DNA of 64,000 nt from Pieris napi. Its lineage: Eukaryota; Arthropoda; Insecta; Lepidoptera; Pieridae. How positions within the stretch are numbered: position 1 is the stretch's first letter; every line of letters begins with the position of its first letter. The stretch covers positions 186,001-250,000 of the forward strand of contig NC_062239.1 of NCBI RefSeq assembly GCF_905475465.1. Direction: 5' to 3'. A program made the position numbers and the translations under genes. Shown one piece after another: positions 47,006-58,800 of this stretch. The notes under the pieces were generated by a model. It saw nothing but the letters and a program-made list of their open reading frames with translations. It was not told the DNA's origin and ran no database searches.

Positions 47006-50000
47006 GTATTTCTACTATATTTATGTATACTTGCAACGAAATGTTAATAAATAAAGTAAAAATAAATAAATTTAATAAGAAATTAACAACCTTAAATTGT
47101 AGTATAAACTTAAGAATGCACTGTATCATAAGCCAAGTATCGCAGCTCAAACTTTCATGTTAGTCAAAACGCTTATAGGCATGGTATAACAAGCGATTTC
47201 ATGAATAAATATTGAGGTGATCTAACTATTGTGAGTTGAAGCGATGCATCTAATCGCATATTTTTCGATCAATAAGCATGGTTCGTCCCAATAACCGGCA
47301 GCACGCAATCAGATTCCATTGTGATGCAAATCGACGCTAAATTGCAAACCAGCGCCGCTTCCTTTACGCGCCGAAACAATTGCAGCGCTCCAATATTTTA
47401 CTGTAATCGATTTTCGGGATTGTGGCTTTTACGCGTATAAGCACTAACCTTCATATTTTGCTTATTTGCACTAAAGTGCACATTTTACTTTCCTTCCTTT
47501 ACTTTGCTAAGGTGCCTTAGGTTAGCTTTTTAACAATTGGAGTTAAAATTAATTATAGAAGTTCAAAGTCAGAAAGTGCACACCTGAAACGTCTAGGTGA
47601 GTTTCACAGTCGTTTCAATATAAAGTTCTCTCCGAAGTCTCTGCGTAAAAGTTGCAAGACAGTGGTTTAGTCTAAAAGGAGACCACTTAAGCCCTTCCAA
47701 GTTGTGGCCGCTCGTGGTCCAAGTTCCCAATAAATCGTTTAAAATCGCGGCAACTATCGCGCCACAAGACAAGGCTCCGCTTCGTTTAACTGAGTTACAC
47801 AACTTTCTTCAGAGGTTATCGCGTTTTCACGAACAATTTAATAATGAAATAAACTGTTGAATTATACTTACTCCTCCTTTCGAGTTTGTTCTGACGTTTT
47901 CTTTGTTATGACGTCATCGTTTAATGTGCGCCAATTATTTTCGTGTCTGAAATAAGTGTGCTCATAAATTTTTCCGCTACAATTGAAGGTGCTTAGGTGC
48001 AATTTCTTTATAAAAAGCAAGATAAATATTAAGAACGTTTTTATATACAGGAAAACTTACTAACCACGATTCATTCTATATTGATTTATGTCACACCTTA
48101 AGCGAATGGGTAGTGAATCCTCTTCTGCTCTTTGGGACTTTTGCTAATAGTTTAGACAACCGTATGGGCAAATTACACAATTATTTCTACAATGCTACTT
48201 TGAATTCACCGAAATTTTAACAAAGAGTCCGGACATTAATGAAAAAATAACATTACCCTGAACCAAAAAGGTCTTATTTTAAAATTCGTCCAATTTTCGA
48301 GTCCATGAATATATTTGGGAGTGAATTCGGTGGAGTTCTGTAATGTCTTTGTTGTTAAAAACTACGACATGGCACGGAAGCGCATTGCTCTGTATTTAAA
48401 TAGATGCTATACGTGCAGTGTGTGTGATCGCTAGACGGGACTATTTATTTATAAAGGTTTTAAATAAAATATTGCCATAGGGTCTAGGTTTTGGTAAGAA
48501 TAAGATAACAATAAATTTATCTTTTAGATAATCCACGTGACATTTCACTCTTAGTAATCGAGTAAAGCATACGAGTAAAGGGTCACATCAATCGGTTGTT
48601 TGAAGTTGAGTTAAACGTAATTATCAAGATCTTAACGAGCACAAACTCAGTTTGTTAACTAATTAGGTCAATGAAGGGTTAAATAAGGGTTAAAGAGTTA
48701 CCGATGACGTCATCATTATTCAGTGAACACACTCAAGACATTTGTTTTCGAAGCCACCACATATTATTTATTAGTTTGTTTCCTGAGTTCATAAATTTGA
48801 ATAATTTTTTTTAAATAATTTATGAAAAATATTAAAAACTTACCGACTGTTTTAAATTACTACGTAATTTATTTATTTTATACCAATATCGATCAAAGTG
48901 TGTGATGTGTTATGTGTACTTTAATAGACCATTTACACGTACATACGATTGTAAGAAAAAAATTATAAAAGCGCAAAAAAGCAGTTCGCCTATAGTGTGG
49001 AGACCAAACAAGGCGAAAGCCTGTTGAGTTGGCAGTTTTGCAATTTGAATCAACGCTTATTAAGTCGCCGCCGCTGCACTTCTCGCCGCTAATTAATGGG
49101 ACGTGGAATTTACTATTCTCTTTTATGTACAAAAGCTACGGTTATATCTCTTTAACCCGCCAACTGGGGCGTGTACCTCATTCACTTAACGTTCTACTTA
49201 CTTTCTGCCGTTAGCTTTTTGACTTGTAGAATACTGAACCTGAATGAGTTATGTTACGAGGAAGGAATCACACGTAGCAATGGTTCTACTTCACACATCC
49301 ATCCGATTTTAATGAGATTACCGTTAACATTAACACAGAAACCTGTTTATTGAATTTAGTCATAAAATTGCTAATAGGATTAAGATAATTAATCAGTACA
49401 ACAATATAATATATTCGTAGCGAATCGCCGTGCGGTATTATTGTGCTAGATACGTGCTCAATTTATCGCAATTGTTGTGTTCCCTTCCACACTGTTCTTT
49501 CATAAACTAAATATTATAAATTCAACGCATCCATATGAAATAACTTTTTTACCTTAAAAATGGAAATCAATGTAACATTACGTTATTATTAACATAAAGG
49601 AGAATTCGATCGAGACGAACGATTGCACACATTGAGTGTGTGACCGTAGGATTTGACTGCTTATTTAGTAATGGTTACGTTTTTAATCAATTATAAAAAA
49701 AGAAAACATAAAATTGGCCCCAGACGGAAGTAAGCGCGGCAGGTTGAGATAAGGTGCGGTACATAACTCATCGAAGCCATATTTGGGGAGCGAGGTTCCG
49801 AGCTGCCCTCAGACGAGTTCAGATTGGCCACGATTTATTGCTCACACGTCGCGCTATAAACGTCTCACCTTACCACTATCTACACTACTTCTTATCTTAT
49901 TCGCGGCCGATTATTACTAACAATGAGTAGTAGAGTAGAGTCTTCACAATAAAATTCGCCTTGCCATCAAGCTTTATTTCATAAATTTGCAAACCTTGTC

Positions 50001-51555
50001 CTATAAGCGAATTTGATTTGTTTTTACTTTAATTCAAGTATATGATTGGTACTACATAAAATAATAAAAACATTTAAATATACAGTATTTACAATTTTCT
50101 TAACTAATTCCGAAGATACTTTGAATAACTTATTCTTTGTACGAGATAGCTGCCAGCTCTTCGGTCTCCTGTGATGTCGACAAAATTTTTGCTATTTCCT
50201 TAAAAAGCCTTATAGCGCTAGGCATAATTTGAATTAACGCTTAACTTTTCCTTTTCTCTTACATAAAAAATGCCATCAACTACACTAATTAAACCATGAA
50301 TTATTTGCATATAGTTCCTCAAAAAATGATAGGACCGTAGAAGTGTGAGTCGACATGTGCCGGCCACTTGCTCTGCCAACGTAATCATATTTTGGCTCTC
50401 CGCCCGCGATCTAAACTGATTCTTTTATTTGCACCCCGATGTAGTTACGTTTTTATTTCTTTACTCGAATCAGGATTCGTGAAAATATATATTTTAGATA
50501 AAAGCTACAAAAGTAACATTCAGAATCTCAAAAGGCTTTGACGCTGAAAGCGTTAAAAGGTTTTAAAGGATCATTGTTTTAATCTTTAAAGCTGTTATAT
50601 TTCGAATTTATTAAAATTTTAGTTCATTTTTATGTTTTCGCTTACAAAAAGATGATTCGGTTTGATTTCACATTAATTGTTTTAGTACATATAAAAAAGG
50701 CACATTGTAAAGTACGAAGAAGTAGTAAGATCACTTTTGAAAAAAACCTTTTATTTTTTTCACTTGACCTTCATGCTATCAAAATATCTCTTCATGAAAT
50801 ATTATTGAAGACACTCTCATGAATGGCGGGCCTTGTGTGCATACTGTTGTGAGAGAGACAATGCCTGCCCTTGCACTGCCTAGTAGCCTCTTACCCTATT
50901 CTTACATCAAATAAATAGAGGCTTTTGTTTCTATAGTGTTAGACTTTTTAAATAAAAAATTAAACTTCTAACTTTATTTATGCAATTAGCGAAGGACAAA
51001 ATAAACTCTCTAATTGATTTCCTTGATTAAAAGTTTTCTGATTTCACTGTTAACAATGACAGATACATAGATTCATCGTGGCAGCTATCAACTACTATTA
51101 ATTATGAACAAATACAATGCTGGCTTTTAAAGTCTTCATTTATTGTCAATTGATATAAAGTTGGTGCTTAATATTTTAGCGTTTAAGCTCGATTCTATTA
51201 TTTCTTCACTCGTTCGTGCGTTTTCAATTCATGGATATTTAATAAACATTTAAAATACAGGTAGCGGCACTGAAACACCGCCCCCACTTTTTATCCATTA
51301 TTCGAACGTGAAATGCGTATTATTGCCTGAGCCGCAGTCAAATATTTTTCAATAAAAATTGGTTGAATGTGCCGCGTGCACTCAATATATAGTGACTGCG
51401 GTGAATTTTATTATGACACGAAAAATCCCTAAACCGATCAACTACTCAATCAAATAATATGTTCGTTTATTGTTTTATTACTCGATATTCTACGTTAGTA
51501 GTTAGTAGTTATTAAAACTAATCTTACCTACCATCTTGGTGATTGATAGTTTTTT
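47006..51555. other. Intergenic DNA with GC-rich islands, no gene recognised
   Basis: No coding or RNA feature is supported. Three blocks stand out from the AT-rich background: about 47270-47430 (contains ATGCAAAT), 47590-47800 and 49730-49870 (contains GATTGGCCACG and TTTATTGC). They may be regulatory, but nothing in the sequence proves it. Confidence 0.45.
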
Positions 51556-51672
51556 AAAAGGCCGGCAACGCACTCGTGAGCCTTCTAGCACTAGGAGTGT
51601 TAATGGGCGGCGGTATCACTTAACATCAGGCAAGCCTCCTGCCTCTTTGTCCAATGTTCTATAAAAAAAAAT
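51555..51672 (+). repeat. Lepidopteran dispersed repeat (ggccggcaacgcac... tail)
   Basis: GGCCGGCAACGCACTCGTGA begins a motif that continues through ATGGGCGGCGGTATCACTTA and ACATCAGGCAAGCCTCCTGC to an ATAAAAAAAAA tail. I recognise this as one of the commonest short interspersed repeats (or LINE 3' ends) of moth genomes. Its A-rich end sets the plus orientation. Confidence 0.75.
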
Positions 51673-51674
51673 CA

Positions 51675-54600
51675 TCCATTCGCAACACTGCACTAGTCAA
51701 TATAACATTTAACTTATTTCGTGCAATTGAATACAAATACAAAACTGAAATAAAAAAGGTGTCCTTGTATTTTTTTCAGTAATCCTTAATACCATACAAT
51801 TAAATTTTTTTTACAAGATGTTGATATATGCAAAGAGCAAAAAGCGCTTGTAAACTGAAGTTCCTAAACATAAAGTGGGGTATTTAAAGTGACGTTGGTG
51901 ACACGTTTTCCTCGCGTCGTCCGCACATTTTTCCTAACTGAAGCAAAGTTTCGCAGTAAATCGAGCGATGCGCAGAAAGTTGCTTTTAACTAACGGACCA
52001 GAATCATGAAAAATGCTTAAAGCTGTCTCGAAAACTCTTATCTCATTTTAGTTAGTTACCTTTGCCGTAGAAGTTTCAACCTGACTTGGAAGATTTTCGA
52101 CGCTTCGCTTACAAATATAGATTAACAAAGAATATAATAATATCATTACTGTAATTCGAACTAGGAAAAGGTTCGAGATTTTGTATCCTTTGAGAACGTA
52201 AAGGTTATAAAATATATGTATTCTATTGTCGAGTCCGATGAAAAGTATATTTTTCTAAACAACAAACTATGTATATCTAAAAACAAGGTTGAAAGTTCGT
52301 AGTCGCATTTTAAACCAATCTTTCGCTTTGACGTAGTTTATTGCTAAAATTGAGATACCTTCGAAGCGAGCGTTCAATAAAAATAGGAAATGTGTCGACA
52401 AGGTTCATGAGATTTAAAGTCTCGCTCGAGCGCGGACATAGTTACACGCCCGTCCTGTCACCTTGGGAAATTTTACAGTCTACAACATATTCTCACCTGC
52501 GAGGACCCGACACTATTTCATACAGCCACCTTCGGAGATGGCCCAACTTAGAGATCGTACATAAATTGATATTAAATAAACATTATAAGTACAAATGTTA
52601 TAACAGATAAGTAATCTCAAATAAGTTAGTATCACTTGTTCAATAAAGCTGGGGGTAACGCAATAATACTTAATATAACGCAGTATTTTATAGTATTTCG
52701 ATGTCAATAAAAATATAAAAATTGTTCCTTTTAATTAAACTACTTCTACGAAATCCCATAGTTCCGAATTTTATACTTTATAGTCCAATATGATTTGTAT
52801 CGTGATAAATTTAATATTTAATAATCGTCTTGTCTTGTACTACGTACCACAAGTTCTCACGTTCACACGAGCGAGCGTTTTATACTAGATTCTGATACGC
52901 GAATCCCCCGCGGCCTTTTGCAAAATAACTTCAAGTGAGGAATTTTTATTAACCACCCACCCGCTTTGACTACCGAACTGCATGTGTATTATTATTATTG
53001 ACCTGAATAACGTATTATCGCATCCAGTTCTGTATCCACAATCATTTTATTCAACCTTTTGCTTCAGCCACAAATACGTACAGCATTACCATACTAATAT
53101 ACTGTGTTGACGGGTTTAAAAAAATCATTAATTGACGATAGTCGTTAAAGTTTTTTATATAATTTGTGTGTCGTAAGTCTACGTTAGATCATTAAATGAT
53201 GTTTCTTATCTTTGCCTATCTTTACCAAATGAGAACAGTTGACGGGTAAAAGTAATTTCAAATTTAAATTCCTAAATTATTTCTTTCATCTTGACCGCTC
53301 TCAAGTGCCGAATAATATATACGTACAATGGAGCGTAAGACACTTGTTTATATTTGTTTGTTTTACGTCTTAAACGTCTTACAAAAATAAAAGGTAAAAA
53401 GTCCTAGAATATTACTGTTTGATATTGATATTGTTATTGTATTAGTTTGGTAAAGCCAAAAGATTTAAAAACACAATATTTATTTTCAGAACGCAAGCTT
53501 CCCTTGATAATGCTTCAATGCATCGTACGAAGGAGAGTAAGGAATATTGGAGCACGGTCCAGGTACGCTGAGAGTCTGCGGAGATAGGCGAAGTAAGCTG
53601 AAGTAAGTCGGATAATGAACTCCGAAGATTTAACTTCGTTTGAAAGTGGATTGAACGTCTTTGTTTTTGAGACAAAGCCAACATTCTCTACGGAGTGATT
53701 CATCAAACATTTCGATTTTGTTGTGGCTTATTTTTCTTAATAACTAAGTATATTAGGCAGCTCAAAAATATTATATAAAATAACCTTTTCCTTGACGACT
53801 CGTTCGTTATATTCAAAATGGAATACGTACGAACGAGTACGTATAATGGTGAAATACTTGTACAGTCCAGTTTTTTTTATTTATTCGTCACGAACACACA
53901 GAGAATAAAATCTTTACTCTCTATAATATTAGTGTAGACTACAGTACTGAAATGAATACCACAACATTCTAGAGGCGCACTGTCATGCAAACTTACAGCG
54001 GTGTGTAAAATGTGTAGTTAGGTGAAATCATGAACAATATATTATATTGTTTTCGATATGATGTTCAATTGTAGTCATGTATTAGTAATTGAATTAAATA
54101 CATATTCATATGTATTATTTGTTACTTTTCTACGAAATAAGTGAAATAGGTCACTAAAATCTACACACCATAGAATTCCTATATATGCCGACCAATTATT
54201 AAATAATCATTGTTATTATCTATTATAGCAACTGTGTACTGATTAATTTCCATGATTCCATGGAAAAATATCTCTTGTCCATGTTTTATAATAAGGCGTG
54301 TGCTTTTTGTATACCAAAATGCAAAAAAGGTGTATGTCCTTTACACTACGCTGGAATTCATAAACCGTTGATTCAAATGCAATTAAATATAATTGGTTTA
54401 ACATTGCGATGAAAATGACATTTATCACATGTCTTGTAATTAATGAAACATGAATGGCATATTATACAATAATTACTGTAGCAACGTCAAACATATTATA
54501 CCTAAATAGCAATGACAATAATCAGCTATGTATTAATTGACGCAGAGTTAATGTGAGCACTCGGGCGAAACTGTTAACACAATGCTAACCATCTCGTTAG

Positions 54601-54750
54601 CTAACAGTTCTGGTTTTAATCCTTAAAATGTTATTAAATATACAAAATTAACTCAAAAGTCAAATAGTTAAAAGTCAAAATCATTTATTATATAGGTAAC
54701 ACAATGTACACTTATGAACGTCAAAAAAGAAATATACATTAAATGCTTCT
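51675..54750. other. Intergenic DNA, no gene recognised
   Basis: AT-rich with short unsupported frames. A somewhat GC-richer stretch at 52350-52560 has an 89-residue frame without recognisable motifs. No splice structure was found. Confidence 0.45.
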
Positions 54751-54759
54751 AATTTACAT

Positions 54760-55130
54760 TTACTGCCAGGGCTCAAATCAAGGGCGTAGAACGGAAGAGA
54801 AAAACTGGCAAAAAGCTCTCCGCAACTCTTTTTAATCGCCAAGTTTTTGTTTTACACAACGTTTGTAAGGAGCTGCAACCATTACACCATGTTCCACATG
54901 ACATCTGAAGTAATAAATAATAATAAAATAAATTAAAAACAAAAATTTGCCCTCTATCAGCAGGATGCATGGTAAAATAAGAGCATGCACTTATATTCTC
55001 ATGGGCAACACGCAAACACATAGTCGAAATAACGAACATCACCGCATACACGAATTCAAGTACGACCAGTCACCACAAGTAGCACCCGTTCACGAGTATG
55101 ACACCCGGCCAGCCATCTGCCAACTTAAAA
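54760..55130 (+). repeat. Lepidopteran dispersed repeat (agggcgtagaacgg family), longer copy
   Basis: The block contains AAGGGCGTAGAACGGAAGAG, AACTGGCAAAAAGCTCTCCG and CTTTTTAATCGCC, then GTAAGGAGCTGCAACCATTA and CCATGTTCCACATGACATC. It goes on to ACCAGTCACCACAAGTAGCA and CACGAGTATGACACC. This series is familiar as the 3' region of a multi-copy lepidopteran LINE-like repeat. A shorter relative lies at 55746-55865. Open frames over it on both strands are not genes. Confidence 0.6.
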
Positions 55131-55364
55131 AATTACACTGAGCCCTCAATGGATGACAAATTTTAGTAGATAAATACTTATATATTTAGTATATTAATTA
55201 AACATTTTTGTTTTCTGATCAAAAATAAAACTGACAATTCTCTATTACTATTTAATATATATATCTCCATTTTTTCTTGCAATAAATTTATCATATATAT
55301 ACAATAACCTAAAAGTAATATTGTTATGAGTTAGAGTTTGCACAACAGTGACTTATCCCAGTTC

Positions 55365-55495
55365 GTTGGGGCAAGAGCAAATATGATATTAGCATTGCAA
55401 ATGTCCGCTGTCGCCGCCGCGTGGCCGGCGGACTTTGTTAAGTGTCGGTGTAGCCTCGTCCTCCCGTGATTGCCTTTGACATACGTTATTTTACT
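55365..55495. other. GC-rich island with inverted GTCCGC/GCGGAC
   Basis: The core reads TGTCCGCTGTCGCCGCCGCG then TGGCCGGCGGACTTTG, an imperfect inverted repeat in otherwise AT-rich sequence, between the two dispersed-repeat copies. It has no coding frame. A regulatory role is possible but unproven. Confidence 0.3.
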
Positions 55496-55745
55496 CAATT
55501 TTACTGCACTTGCTATATACTGACATATGATTATATGTATACAGAGTTATCATACAACTAGAAATGAAGACCATCTTTTTATGGAAACTATGTTGATAAC
55601 ATGCTCGCATAAACAAGTAAACATTGTGTTAACTAAATGATTGTACGCTGGGTATAAAATCCTATTTATTTTAATTATGCTCATAACTATATCTACACTT
55701 ATTAACGTCAATTAAAAACAGAAAAGATATAAATTTGCATTTAAT

Positions 55746-55865
55746 ACCAGTTCCCAAAACAAGGGCGTAGAGCCGGCGAGAAGAACTGGTAAAAACATTT
55801 CGCCACTTTCTTTAATACCCAAGCCCTAATTGTGGTTTAAGGGGATTTCTTGGCCAAGCATAAAA
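55746..55865 (+). repeat. Lepidopteran dispersed repeat (agggcgtagaacgg family), shorter copy
   Basis: AAGGGCGTAGAGCCGGCGAG, AAGAACTGGTAAAAACATTT and CGCCACTTTCTTTAATACCC match the copy at 54760 in the same orientation, with many differences. The downstream half is not recognisable. Confidence 0.6.
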
Positions 55866-55869
55866 TAAG

Positions 55870-58800
55870 TACGAATGTAGAAAAAAGAAACACTTAGAAA
55901 ACACTTTTAGATTTTCTCAAACCATGTAACTTAACTCAAATTAACAAACACATAATATCATACTATCGTCCGTAAACTTTGTCGATTAATATTCACAAAA
56001 ACTAAGAGGATCTCTGTAGACAATGTGCACAAAAAGCGATATTTGTGTAGAGCGGTTATATTGCGTGCTTCCTGAATTATAAAGTTATGTTCATTAACTG
56101 CAAACATTCACTATAAGATATACTTACAATCCATTGTAAATAATAATATTTTTGCGATTCAAGAAATCAATAATATGATAAACATTTTATTTTGGACCTC
56201 TCACAGCTATTGGTTATTAATATGAGAGGAAAATTATATATATATACACAGAATAATTATAATATTATATATATAGGAAAATTATGATCAAAGTAAATTA
56301 TACTGTTAATAAACTCATATCCATTATCCTTCCGAAGAGAGTTACGAAACTATTTGGTTAACACCAACTAGTTTTTAGATTAACTAATAACTATACTTTT
56401 GATTACTACAAATTATGTCCCGTTAAATTATTATAAGTTACATTTATACTCAACAATGTGGTGTGTATTGTGGAGTTACTAATTAACAATTTAATAATAA
56501 TAATAAATATTGACAGGTATAACCCATACATATATACGTAATAATAATACAACAATCGATGACTTCTATTTGGTTTTTTTGAGAATAGAAGTCATTTCTC
56601 AGCGTAGTGCCGGAACTAGTTAAACTTGCTAAAATTGAGTTTTCGATGGAATATCTGTTTAAAATGTTATTATCATACCATTTTTCAATCAGATATTAAT
56701 CACCATAAGGGGTTAATTCTCCTCCATATTATACGTTTGCTCGTTGGTGTGCTTCGTTCAAGCGGGGAAGAACTACCAATAACGACGACCCTCGCACGGG
56801 ACGTCTTCGTTGGAAGTCGTAGAACTAATGATTACAAAAATTGGAGACTTTTTCTTAGAGATTGACGTGTTACAGTTTCATAGCGGAAGAATTTAAGATT
56901 TCTATAGGAAGTGTCCAGCACAACTATTTGTGTATGAAAAACATGTCATGTTGTCACCGCGCCGGGCGCCCGAAGAAGGCTTTCTGACAGGAACAAAAGA
57001 GTCTGAGAATTTCACGATGCTGTTTGGGTTTGTTGCAACAAGATTTCGACCGATTGTTGACTCGATTCATAACTATAGACGACAAAATGCCTATAACTTT
57101 AACTAATACAACTATTTCTTCAAAATCCTCTACCAACAATGGATACCTACGTAGAGGTAGGTATTGTCGCAAGAGTTTAATATTTAAGAGGTGGTAAATA
57201 GAACCATACACAAAATACTGTTATAAACTTTTTATCAAAGTATCTTTTTAAAGTATCTCAATAATCCACTACGCTTTAAATCTGTCAGACACTGACATTA
57301 TTTAGACTTGCTTTAATACAAAAGTATAGCAAATCTAACGATATATATTAAGATAATGGAATAAAGTACGATTTATAGCTACTGTGAGAGCATTTAGCCC
57401 TACATCTTGCGTAATCGCCGCCGACGGCCACAGTGCAACATTAGGACAATCCAACTAAATGTTTATCGCAGGTAACGCCCCAGTAACGGGCCGGCTATCT
57501 TCACGTCACCTGAGTTTCGGCACAACGACACAATTCTGGCTGTAGCCTAACCGCACTCGCTCCTACATTTGCATCTCATTGGCCAAGCGGAAGGAGTTAC
57601 GAATATTCTCTATGCGAATTCCTATTTAAAGCAACGTATAATAAACTTCGCATTAATTAATACAGTAGGTATATATAATGATCATAATATGTCTAATGTG
57701 TTGACGACGGCACCTATTAAAGCTAGTTGAGGGATTCAATTTTGGTGGAACTTGATTGTGATGAAACTTTCATTTTAAAATATTTTAATTATTAATAAAT
57801 ATGAAACTGGATTAATAATAATAATGGTTAATAATGTAAAAATATATTTTATTAAAATAGTGTAAAATTTTAACATAGTTCAAAGACCATTATGAAAATG
57901 CTTTTTAACTACACTGTACCGAACTGTTGCTGTTGTTACGTGCCATATGTGAGGAAAAATATCTTCGTAGCTGCACACCGTAGCAATACAATAGCAGAGT
58001 TCCATATTATAACACAATTTAAAATGCACAATTGCACATGCACAAAATAAAATGCCTCCTCCATTACTACAATGGCTCGTTAAAAGCACATTAATGTTGA
58101 GATTTTGCAAGCAATTTCCGCCTTAGCGGCAAATGCAAATACGAACGAAATGTGCTATTTATCGCATGAATTAGAAATCTCAACCGCACCGAGAAGGAAT
58201 GCTTTATTAATAGCAAAACATTCAGAACTACACAATGGCACTTTCATAAAATATAAGTAGTAGAAAATATAAGTTATTAATTTTAAAAACGTATATACGA
58301 TTTAAAAATACATCTTTTGTCGTCATTCGGAGATTCGGAGACGTTGGCGTCATCGTTTATACCTATTAAAAATTCCAATTCCTAACTCGTATTTAAGACA
58401 TCCGTTTAAGAACCCTACTGGGTTTAAACGAGGTATCTCAAAGTGTCCGAAGGGTCTGGGACGGTCCCGGTTGACCTAATTAGGGCAAGCGGTCTGGAAA
58501 ATTACGACACGCTGGGCCCAACTAATTGCTGACTTGTGATCGACGCGCGATGAGCAAACTTTCCTAACCCTGAATCAAAATCAGTTAAACTTTAAGGATT
58601 TCTTAGAGGACTTAATCAAGGTTCTGTATGTACACATTGCAAAATTGAGAATCAAAACTGACTAGTCAGTGTGAAACTAGAGTTTCGTGCGAGTTGCATT
58701 CCTTTCTTATATTATATCTCAATATTTAATTTTTTTTTTATTATAAATGCCAGGCGTTCATTTAGTGTTTTTATTTAGGCCTCGCTAAAATATTTATTGC

